A stretch of 39,361 nt of DNA from Caulobacter sp. HMWF025 (lineage in GTDB: Bacteria > Pseudomonadota > Alphaproteobacteria > Caulobacterales > Caulobacteraceae): contig NZ_QAII01000155.1 of NCBI RefSeq assembly GCF_003060965.1, forward strand, positions 15,246 to 54,606, written 5' to 3'. The translations under genes and the position numbers were made by a program. Below, in pieces: positions 32,939 through 39,361 of this stretch; position 1 is the first letter of the stretch, and every line of letters starts with the position of its first letter. The notes under the pieces were generated by a model. It saw nothing but the letters and a program-made list of their open reading frames with translations, did not search any database and was not told the origin of the DNA.

Positions 32939-32958
32939 CTTTTGCGGCAAATTTTGCA
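32939..32958. promoter_or_regulatory. Candidate operator between GH97 gene and malI
   Basis: Two TTTGC blocks (32941 and 32953) with GCAAA between give overlapping short palindromes, TTTGCGGCAAA and GCAAATTTTGC. The site resembles the TTTGCA elements upstream of malY and malA, but spacing is 12 rather than 10. It lies 18 bases before the malI start, a good position for autoregulation and for control of GH97. Confidence 0.45.
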
Positions 32959-32975
32959 GTCGGGATCGGGCGGTC

Positions 32976-33989
32976 GTGAGCAAGGGCGTTACCCGTCTGG
33001 AAGACCTGGCCAAGATGGCCGGGGTGTCGATCGCCACGGCCTCGCGGGCCCTGAACGACAGTCCGGCCGTCAACAAGCGCACCAAGCAGGCCATCTGGAA
33101 GCTGGCGCGCGAAATGGACTATCCGTTCCGCCGCTACATGCCGGCCGGTCCGATCGGGGCCGAGGCGACCATCGCGATCGTCGTGCCGCGTCCGCAGGGC
33201 CGTGAGGGCCGCCTGTCCGACCCGTTCTTCCTCGAACTGTTCGCCGGTGTCGGTGAAGCCGCCCGCGAGCGGGGCTGCGACGTTCTGGTCAGCCACATCG
33301 CCCCGGCCAATTTCGAAGACCTGTCGGTGGCCATGACCACCAGCCGCGCCGAGGGCGTGATCTTCCTGGGCCAGAGCTCGCTGCACGCCGCCTTCAACCG
33401 CCTGTCGGAAACCGAAGGCCGCTTCGTGGTCTGGGGCGCACAGCTGCCGGACCAGAACTACTGCTCGGTCGGCTCTGACAACCCGCAGGGCGGCCGCCGG
33501 GCGACGCTTCACCTGGCTCGGCTGGGTCGCAAGCGCATCGTGTTCCTGGGCGATACCGAAGCCCCAGAAGCCATGCAGCGGCACCGGGGCTATCTCGATG
33601 CCCTCGAGCACCAGAAGCTGGGGGTCGACCCGGATCTCATCGTTCCGGCGCACTTCGAGGTCGAGTCGGCCGAGGCCTCGATCGACTCGCTGATCCATCG
33701 CGGCGTGAGCTTTGACGGCGTCGTTGCCGCATCCGACCTGATCGCTCTCGGGGCCATCCGCGCCCTCAAGCATGCCGGCCTCAGCGTGCCGGGCGATGTC
33801 TCGGTAGTCGGCTTCGACAATGTCCCCTTCAGCCGCTACAGCAGCCCGGCCCTGAGCACGATTAGCCAGGACACCGCCAAGGCGGGCCGGCTGATGGTCT
33901 CCAAACTGCTGGACGCCAGCGGTGAAAAGGCCAGCCGCTCCGAGCGGGTGCCGACCGATCTGATCATCCGGGAGAGCTGCGGGGGCTAG
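32976..33989 (+). CDS. malI: LacI-family regulator MalI
   Basis: A 337-residue LacI/GalR-type repressor. The N-terminal helix-turn-helix and hinge helix cover residues 6-60 (TRLEDLAKMAGVSIATASRALN). A periplasmic-binding-protein-like sugar-sensing domain follows (about 65-330), with typical EGVIFLG and VVGFDNVPFSRYSSPALSTI. The start is GTG 32976. In C. crescentus MalI (CC2284) represses malA and malY and is relieved by maltose; this gene holds the same place in the same locus. The nearby phased TTTGCA sites are its likely targets. Confidence 0.9.
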   Translation: MSKGVTRLEDLAKMAGVSIATASRALNDSPAVNKRTKQAIWKLAREMDYPFRRYMPAGPIGAEATIAIVVPRPQGREGRLSDPFFLELFAGVGEAARERGCDVLVSHIAPANFEDLSVAMTTSRAEGVIFLGQSSLHAAFNRLSETEGRFVVWGAQLPDQNYCSVGSDNPQGGRRATLHLARLGRKRIVFLGDTEAPEAMQRHRGYLDALEHQKLGVDPDLIVPAHFEVESAEASIDSLIHRGVSFDGVVAASDLIALGAIRALKHAGLSVPGDVSVVGFDNVPFSRYSSPALSTISQDTAKAGRLMVSKLLDASGEKASRSERVPTDLIIRESCGG

Positions 33990-34004
33990 CCCGCCGAAGA
34001 CTCC

Positions 34005-34134
34005 ACGCCCCCCGACGAGAGCCGGGGCCCAGATCGAACCGACGGACACGCTCGAGTCTGGCTGAGGCGGAAGGCGCATCATCCCAAAACGCTCAGGCTG
34101 AATCTGGACCCCGGCTTTCGCCGGGGAGAGCGGG
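34005..34134 (-). repeat. Palindromic intergenic repeat, family B, copy 4
   Basis: Reverse-orientation family B element. The right end is perfect, while the left arm (GCCCCCCGACGAGAGCC...) is degenerate, so this is the most diverged copy. It lies between the converging malI and GH13 genes and may help separate their transcripts. Confidence 0.75.
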
Positions 34135-34158
34135 TTTTGAGAGCCACCGGGATGACAA

Positions 34159-35781
34159 CTAGATCTTCCGCGCCATCAGCCCGCCGCAGGGCGGCACCAC
34201 GCCGTCGTCTGCCAGATTGACGCTTTCGGCGAGGGTCCAGCCGTCCGGCAGCGCCCAGGCCACGGCCTCGTGGCCGAGGTTGAAGGCAAACAGCAGCGCC
34301 TCGCTGCCCTCCCCGCGCTCAAAGATCAGCAGCGGCGTGTTGCTGTCGACGAAGGTCACGTCGCCGGTCCGCAGAACCGGGAACCGGCGGCGCAGGCCGA
34401 TCAGGCGGCGCGCAACAAGCAGGGTCGAGGCCGGGTCGGCTTCCTGGGCATCCACCGCCAGCGGCAGATGGGCCGGATCGACCGGCAGCCAGGGCTCGAC
34501 CGGCGAGAAACCGGCCTGGGGCGCGTTCGCCACCCACGGCATCGGGGTGCGGGCCCCGTCGCGACCCAGGGTCTGGGGCCAGTTGGCGATGGCCTCGGGA
34601 TCCTGCAGCCGCTCGAACGGGACATTGGCCTGGGGCAGGCCCAGTTCCTCGCCCTGATAGACGAAGACATTGCCGCGCAGGGCCACCAGCAGCAGCAGGG
34701 CCATCTCGGCAAAGGCCTTGCGATCCCGGCCCTCGGCCCAGCGCGAGACGGCCCGCGGCGCATCGTGGTTGGAGAAGGTCCACGAGGGCCAACCCTCGCC
34801 GTCCGCCCCGGCCCACATGGCCTGGCCCTGGCGCACCATCTCGCCGGTCAGGTGCTCGGCATAGAGGTAGAGGAAGCCATAGGCGCTGTTGAGGCGGTCC
34901 TCGCCGGCCGTGAACAGCTTCATCTCGCGATCGGCATGATCGCCGCCGACCTCGGCCACCGAGAAGCGGCCACCATGGGCGTCCGTCAGGGCGCGGAGGC
35001 GGCTGAGGAATTTAGGGATGTCCGCATGGCTCTGGTTGTGGATCTTGTCCTGGAAGTCGAACGGCCGCGTCCGCTTGCCGCCGGGCGGCAGGGGCGGATT
35101 GTCGGTCAGGGCCGGGTCGTGCATCGAGAAGTTGATGGCATCGAAGCGGAAGCCCTCGACCCCGCGGTCGATCCAGAACCTGGCCGTAGCCAGAAGCGCA
35201 TCCTGCACGGCCGGCGCATGCACGTTCAGCTGCGGCTGCGAGGCCAGGAAGTTGTGCATGTAGTACTGGCCGCGCCGGGCGTCCCAGGTCCAGGCCGGGC
35301 CGCCGAAAACCGACTGCCAGTTGCTGGGCGGTGAGCCGTCCGGCTTGGCATCGGCCCAGACATACCAGTCGGCATGGGGGTTGGTGCGATCCTGACGGCT
35401 GGCTTCGAACCAGGGATGCTCGTCCGATGTGTGGGAAAACACCTGGTCGATGATGACCTTGACCCCGAGCCCGTGAGCCTTGGCGATCAGCTGATCGAAG
35501 TCGGCCAGGGTGCCGAAGATCGGATCGACATCCAGATAGTCGGAGACGTCGTAGCCGAAGTCCTTCATCGGCGACTTGTAGAACGGCGACAGCCAGATGG
35601 CGTCGACGCCCAGGGACGCGATGTGCTCCAGCCGCGCGGTAATGCCCGGCAGGTCACCGACTCCGTCGCCGTTGGAGTCAGCAAAGCTGCGCGGATAGAC
35701 CTGATAGATCACCGCACCGCGCCACCATTCGGACTCCGCCTGGGACTCCACAGCCGGACGTGAAAGAACCTTGACCGTCAC
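34159..35781 (-). CDS. Cytoplasmic GH13 alpha-glucosidase
   Basis: A 540-residue family 13 enzyme of the alpha-glucosidase/oligo-1,6-glucosidase type (subfamily 23/30-like). It opens with WWRGAVIYQVYPRSFADSNGDGVGDLPGI. Catalytic residues are nucleophile D214 (GFRFDAINF), acid/base E277 (VAEVGGD) and D340 (SNHDAPR). No signal peptide is present, so it should split imported maltose and short dextrins inside the cell. The start is GTG 35781: GAGGGG lies 7 bases upstream, and the start overlaps the stop of the secreted amylase by 4 bases (GTGA); a TTG at 35802 is an alternative but lies inside the amylase gene. The two GH13 genes are translationally coupled. Confidence 0.92.
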   Translation of the reverse strand: MTVKVLSRPAVESQAESEWWRGAVIYQVYPRSFADSNGDGVGDLPGITARLEHIASLGVDAIWLSPFYKSPMKDFGYDVSDYLDVDPIFGTLADFDQLIAKAHGLGVKVIIDQVFSHTSDEHPWFEASRQDRTNPHADWYVWADAKPDGSPPSNWQSVFGGPAWTWDARRGQYYMHNFLASQPQLNVHAPAVQDALLATARFWIDRGVEGFRFDAINFSMHDPALTDNPPLPPGGKRTRPFDFQDKIHNQSHADIPKFLSRLRALTDAHGGRFSVAEVGGDHADREMKLFTAGEDRLNSAYGFLYLYAEHLTGEMVRQGQAMWAGADGEGWPSWTFSNHDAPRAVSRWAEGRDRKAFAEMALLLLVALRGNVFVYQGEELGLPQANVPFERLQDPEAIANWPQTLGRDGARTPMPWVANAPQAGFSPVEPWLPVDPAHLPLAVDAQEADPASTLLVARRLIGLRRRFPVLRTGDVTFVDSNTPLLIFERGEGSEALLFAFNLGHEAVAWALPDGWTLAESVNLADDGVVPPCGGLMARKI

Positions 35782-37592
35782 TGTAGCCCCTCGGAAACGC
35801 AAATCATGTAATCCAGCGGGCCGATCTCGACCCGATAGCTACCGGGAGCCGACGCGGCCCCGGCGCAGGTCCCACGAATCGACCGCCAGGTGCCGGAGGT
35901 CGTTTCGACCTCCACCTGGGCCGCGATCGGCGTGAGCCCGGTATTGAAGACAACCAGATATTCGCGCTGCTCGCCGAGACGCGAAAAGGCCAGCAGGCCA
36001 GGACGCTCGCTCTGGGCCCGCACGACCTGCCGCCCCGAACGAAGCGCCGCGTTGGCTCCGCGGATCCGGGCCATGTCGGCAATGCTCCGGTAAAGGGGTC
36101 CGTCGGTACGATAGTGGTCGCCGTCCGGCGTCCCCTGGACCCCGATCAGCCGGTTGTCCCTATAGCGGGCAACCTGGCTGGCGAACATGTCTTCGCGGCT
36201 GTCGGCATAGTCGCCGTCGCCCGTGAAGCCCTGCTCGTCGCCGTAATAGATCGTCGGCACGCCGCGCGAGAACATCATCAGGGCGTGGCCGAGGGTCATG
36301 CGGCTGAGCAGCTCGCCGTCCGACAGGGCCGGATTGGCCTTGAGCAGGAAATAGCCGAAACGCCCCATGTCGTGATTGCCCAGGAAGGTGGGCAACTGCA
36401 GGGCCGCCGTCGCGCCGCCCTCATAGAGCACGTCACCGGCAAAAACCCGGGCCAGACGATCCGTCCCGGCCTTGCCGGCGATCATGTCGGTCACGGTCGA
36501 CTGGAAGGCAAAGTCGAGCACGGCGGGAAAGCCGTCGACCTTGGTATGTCGGGCCAGGGTGGCGACATCGGTGTCGAACACCTCCCCAAAGATGTGGAAG
36601 TTCTCGATGCCCTTGGCCCGGGCGCGGGCCTGCATGGCCGGGATGAAGGCCTGCCAGAACTCGGGATTGACGTGGCGGGCGGTGTCGATGCGGTAGCCGT
36701 CGATGCCGAAGTCGTCGATCCACTGGCCGTAGATGTCGATGAAGCCCTGCACGACGCGCGGGTTCTCGGTGAAGAGGTCATCGAGTCCGGCGAAATCGCC
36801 CAGCAGCGAGCTTTCACCGGCAAAGGTGCTGTCCCCACGGTTGTGATAAAAGGTCGGGTCGTTCAGCCAGGCGGGCTTCTTGACCGTCTCTTCGCCCGCC
36901 GGAACATAGGGCGAGTAGCTGTGGTCGAAACGGGTCACACGGCCGAAATCCCGTCCATCGAAGGCCGGATTGATCGGCGCGCCGGACAGGCCGCCCCGGC
37001 GTGAATAGGGAAAGTCGGCCTTGGAGCGGTAGCCACAGTCATTGGCCGGGCATTCGCGGTAACGGATCACGTCGGCTGTGTGGTTGGCGACGATGTCCAG
37101 ATAGACCTTCATCCCGCGTGCATGGGCCGAATCGACGAAGGTCTTGAACTCGGCACGCGTTCCAAAGTGCGGATCGACGTCGGTGAAGTCGGTGATCCAG
37201 TAGCCGTGATGGGCGGCCGACTCATGGCCCGGCGCGCCCTGCACCGCTTTGTTGCGGAAGATCGGGCCCACCCAGATCGCTGTTGCCCCCAGCCCCTGGA
37301 TGTAGTCCAGCCGCTCGGTGAGGCCCTTCAGGTCACCGCCGTGATAGAATCCGGCGTGGGTCGGATCAAAGCCCGTCTCGAGCCGTCCGCCCTTGAGTCC
37401 CCCGCGATCATTGGTCGCGTCGCCGTTGGCGAACCGATCCGGCAGAACGAAGTAAATGACCTCGTCGCGGGCCTGGCGCAGCCGGAATGATGCGTCAGCC
37501 CCGTCAGCGAGGGCCTTGCCGCTCACTGCGGCCAGCACACCGAAGGCCGTCATGGCCATCAGCGCCCGCTTCCAGGAGACCCTGGCTGACAT
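35778..37592 (-). CDS. Exported GH13 alpha-amylase family enzyme
   Basis: A 604-residue family 13 glucanohydrolase with a signal peptide (residues 1-29, ending GKALA). Conserved regions are in order: VYLDIVANHTAD (region I), GYRIDTARH with nucleophile D303, IFGEVFD with acid/base E337, and FLGNHDMGR with D408. A C-terminal beta domain (about 500-604) follows. The substrate is probably maltodextrin or starch fragments in the periplasm or at the cell surface; cyclomaltodextrinase-like activity is possible. ATG 37592 starts the signal peptide. It is divergent from malA, and a phased TTTGCA operator lies about 55-72 bases upstream. Confidence 0.92.
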   Translation of the reverse strand: MSARVSWKRALMAMTAFGVLAAVSGKALADGADASFRLRQARDEVIYFVLPDRFANGDATNDRGGLKGGRLETGFDPTHAGFYHGGDLKGLTERLDYIQGLGATAIWVGPIFRNKAVQGAPGHESAAHHGYWITDFTDVDPHFGTRAEFKTFVDSAHARGMKVYLDIVANHTADVIRYRECPANDCGYRSKADFPYSRRGGLSGAPINPAFDGRDFGRVTRFDHSYSPYVPAGEETVKKPAWLNDPTFYHNRGDSTFAGESSLLGDFAGLDDLFTENPRVVQGFIDIYGQWIDDFGIDGYRIDTARHVNPEFWQAFIPAMQARARAKGIENFHIFGEVFDTDVATLARHTKVDGFPAVLDFAFQSTVTDMIAGKAGTDRLARVFAGDVLYEGGATAALQLPTFLGNHDMGRFGYFLLKANPALSDGELLSRMTLGHALMMFSRGVPTIYYGDEQGFTGDGDYADSREDMFASQVARYRDNRLIGVQGTPDGDHYRTDGPLYRSIADMARIRGANAALRSGRQVVRAQSERPGLLAFSRLGEQREYLVVFNTGLTPIAAQVEVETTSGTWRSIRGTCAGAASAPGSYRVEIGPLDYMICVSEGLQ

Positions 37593-37638
37593 CGCTTCCC
37601 CCCTGCAGGTCGCCCGGCCCGATGACCCGGTCGCCACA

Positions 37639-37664
37639 CTGCAATAATTTGCATAAATTTGCAG
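37639..37664. promoter_or_regulatory. Candidate MalI operator upstream of the GH13 operon
   Basis: CTGCAA at 37639 and TTGCAG at 37659 are inverted ends of a 26-base site. TGCA cores within it repeat every 10 bases. Its 17-base core, TTTGCATAAATTTGCAG (37648-37664), is identical to the site upstream of malY. It starts 47 bases upstream of the amylase ATG and would overlap its promoter. Confidence 0.65.
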
Positions 37665-37812
37665 CCGCTTTCCCACGGCGTCAATCACGAAATCAGATCG
37701 ATTCTCCGCCGACCCCTCGCAAACCCAACCCCTATATGGGGGAAATGGGCAACATACCCCCTGTCAGGACGCACTTTTCGACCCGTCAGGAATGTCTCGC
37801 GACATTTTCCTG

Positions 37813-37846
37813 TTGATTGCTGCGCATTAATTTGCAGTAATTTGCG
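37813..37846 (+). promoter_or_regulatory. Candidate malA promoter with overlapping operator
   Basis: TTGATT (37813-37818) and AGTAAT (37836-37841) have 17-base spacing and could be -35 and -10 elements. The phased repeat TGCGCATTAA TTTGCAGTAA TTTGCG covers 37821-37846, overlapping the spacer and -10, which suits repression. The promoter call is weak; the repeat is clear. Confidence 0.45.
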
Positions 37847-37902
37847 TATCGGCTCCGATCGCAGCGTCAGAAACGCACAGAGCCGGACAGGGAGGGTGAG
37901 AC

Positions 37903-39361
37903 ATGGACTTCAGACTTCAACACCGCCGTGCGCGGTTGATGGGCGGCGCGGCGACCAGCCTCGCGCTCATGTTTGCCTCGGCCGGCATGGCCCAGGCCCA
38001 GGAAACGACGACCAAGCCGGCAGACGACAACACCGCCGTTGAGGAAATCGTCGTGACCGGCATTCGCGCCGGTATCGAAAACTCGATCGCCTTGAAAAAG
38101 ACGTCGACCTCGATCGTCGAAGCCATCTCGGCTGAAGACATCGGCAAGCTGCCCGACACCTCGATCGCCGAGTCGCTGGCCCGCCTGCCCGGCCTGACCG
38201 CGCAGCGCCTTGACGGCCGCGCCCAGGTCATCTCGATCCGCGGCCTCGGCCCGGACTTCACGACGACCCTGCTGAACGGCCGCGAACAGGTTTCGACCGG
38301 CGACAACCGCGGCGTCGAGTTCGACCAGTATCCTTCGGAAATCCTGTCGGGCGTTGTGGTCTACAAGACCCCGGACGCTGGCCTGATCGGTCAGGGCCTC
38401 TCGGGCACCGCCGACCTGCAGACGATCCGTCCGCTGAAGTACGGCAAGCGCATCCTGTCGGCCAATGCTCGCTATGAAATGAACAGCGAGAAGAAGCTGA
38501 ACCCGGACGCCAAGGACACGGGCCACCGCTTCAGCGCCACCTACGTCAACCAGTTCGCGGATGACACCGTGGGCGTCGCCCTGGCCGTGTCGGACATCTC
38601 GACCCCGACCCAGAGCCGCCGCTTCAACGCCTGGGGCTATCCGACCATCAACTCGGCCAATGATCGCGTGATCGGCGGCGCCAAGCCCTACGTGCAGTCC
38701 AACAACCTCGAGCGTTTCGGCGTCATCGGCGTTCTGGAATACAAGCCCAACGACAAGCTGACCTCGTCGCTGGACATGTACTATTCGGAGTTCGCCGAAG
38801 AGCAGATCCTGCGCGGCATCGAACTGCCCCTGCAGTGGTCGGCAGCTTCGCTGCAGCCTACCCGCACCACGGAAGCCGGCCTGATCACCAAGGGCACCTT
38901 CACGGGCGTCAAGGGCGTGATGCGGAACGACCTGAACACCCGCGACACCACCCTGAAATCGGCCGGCTGGAACCTGAACTACCTGACCGACAACGGCTGG
39001 TCGCTGACGACCGACCTGAGCTACTCCTCGGCCGATCGTACGGACGTGATCTTTGAATCCTATTCGGGCACCGGCCCGAACGGCGTCGGCGCAACCGACA
39101 CCCTGGGCTTCACGACCACGCCGGGCGCCGGCACGGTGTTCAGCTCGAGCCTCGACTATACCGACCGCAACCTGTTCAAGCTGACCGACCCGCAGGGTTG
39201 GGGTGGCGGCGCCTCCGGCGGCGCTCTGACCCAGGCCGGCTTCTACAACACTCCGTCGATCACCGACGAACTCAAGGCCGCCCGGTTCACCGCCGAGCAT
39301 GACCTGGACTTCGGCCCGATCAGCCACGTCGAGGTTGGCTTCAACACCAGCCGTCGCGAAA
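37903..39361 (+). CDS. malA: TonB-dependent maltodextrin receptor MalA (5' part, cut by window end)
   Basis: 486 codons of an outer-membrane TonB-dependent receptor are present, with no stop before the window edge. A signal peptide ends near residue 32 (AGMAQAQ). The TonB box is EEIVVTG (47-53), close to the EEVVIT reported for C. crescentus MalA (CC2287). The plug domain follows (about 60-180: IVEAISAEDIGKLPDTSIAESLARLPGLTAQR, ISIRGLG, LLNGRE, VVVYKTPDA), then the beginning of the beta-barrel. It would actively import maltodextrins, energised by TonB-ExbBD. ATG 37903 follows GGAGGG. Divergent from the GH13 operon; control by MalI is inferred from the operator. Confidence 0.92.
   Translation, partial: MDFRLQHRRARLMGGAATSLALMFASAGMAQAQETTTKPADDNTAVEEIVVTGIRAGIENSIALKKTSTSIVEAISAEDIGKLPDTSIAESLARLPGLTAQRLDGRAQVISIRGLGPDFTTTLLNGREQVSTGDNRGVEFDQYPSEILSGVVVYKTPDAGLIGQGLSGTADLQTIRPLKYGKRILSANARYEMNSEKKLNPDAKDTGHRFSATYVNQFADDTVGVALAVSDISTPTQSRRFNAWGYPTINSANDRVIGGAKPYVQSNNLERFGVIGVLEYKPNDKLTSSLDMYYSEFAEEQILRGIELPLQWSAASLQPTRTTEAGLITKGTFTGVKGVMRNDLNTRDTTLKSAGWNLNYLTDNGWSLTTDLSYSSADRTDVIFESYSGTGPNGVGATDTLGFTTTPGAGTVFSSSLDYTDRNLFKLTDPQGWGGGASGGALTQAGFYNTPSITDELKAARFTAEHDLDFGPISHVEVGFNTSRRE

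Larger units (their letters stand above)
37593..37902. promoter_or_regulatory. Divergent control region, GH13 operon / malA
   Basis: This 310-base region has no gene. It holds two phased TTTGCA sites (37639-37664 and 37821-37846), one per flanking gene. Between them is a run of CCCC-TATAT-GGGG (37729-37741) and a further CCCCC, which could form hairpins in the leader RNA. A GGAGGG Shine-Dalgarno sits 7-12 bases ahead of the malA ATG. Confidence 0.6.

Noticed and set aside
37867-39327. 486-codon reverse frame across malA
   Set aside because: The forward frame is open to the window end and gives a clear TonB-dependent receptor with signal peptide, TonB box and plug.

Overview
The window is high-GC alphaproteobacterial chromosome. 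Gene content and order point to Caulobacter or a very close relative. The main pointers are a maltodextrin locus matching the malA/malI/malY system described in Caulobacter crescentus, a DUF1476 (F1-ATPase zeta-subunit type) gene, a GTTC-N7-GTTC LexA box of the alphaproteobacterial type, and several families of palindromic intergenic repeats. Species cannot be fixed from the sequence alone. No rRNA, tRNA, CRISPR array, transposase or prophage was seen.

Layout. 1-300: no convincing gene. 300-668: a small unknown gene of lower GC. 669-1319: two palindromic repeat families. 1320-2597: secreted metal-dependent amidohydrolase, tail to tail with a MASE1-PAS-PAS hybrid histidine kinase (2602-5442, minus). 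5511-6333: three long inverted repeats around upp (5624-6253, minus). 6361-9008: a two-subunit molybdenum hydroxylase (Tat-exported large subunit plus [2Fe-2S] subunit, minus). 9275-9826: variant Nudix hydrolase. 9893-10651: endonuclease III-like gene behind an exact LexA box. 10606-15706 (minus): a close run of msrC, FemAB/GNAT-like acetyltransferase, family 2 glycosyltransferase, JmjC/cupin-like protein, flavin reductase and VanX-type dipeptidase; the acetyltransferase, glycosyltransferase and cupin genes overlap at their ends. 15865-17775: small membrane protein, nucleoside deoxyribosyltransferase-like gene and a secreted CAP protein. 17980-18297: zeta-type F1 inhibitor gene. 18694-23101: purC and purS, then a TetR/cytochrome P450/rubredoxin module, then purQ. 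23146-25473: chemoreceptor with a C-terminal CheR/CheB docking motif.

25662-39361 is a maltodextrin utilisation locus. MalA (TonB-dependent receptor, cut by the window end) would bring maltodextrins across the outer membrane. An exported GH13 alpha-amylase, GH97 glucosidase and GH15 glucoamylase would cut them in the periplasm or at the surface. MalY (MFS) would carry maltose or short dextrins into the cytoplasm, where a second GH13 without a signal peptide would finish hydrolysis. A LacI-family regulator (MalI) sits in the middle. Phased TTTGCA repeats lie upstream of malY, of the GH13 pair and of malA, and are the best candidate operators; an identical 17-mer occurs at two of these sites.

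The parts most worth following up are the phased operators, the P450-rubredoxin-TetR module that separates purS from purQ, the acetyltransferase-glycosyltransferase-JmjC cluster, and the repeat families.
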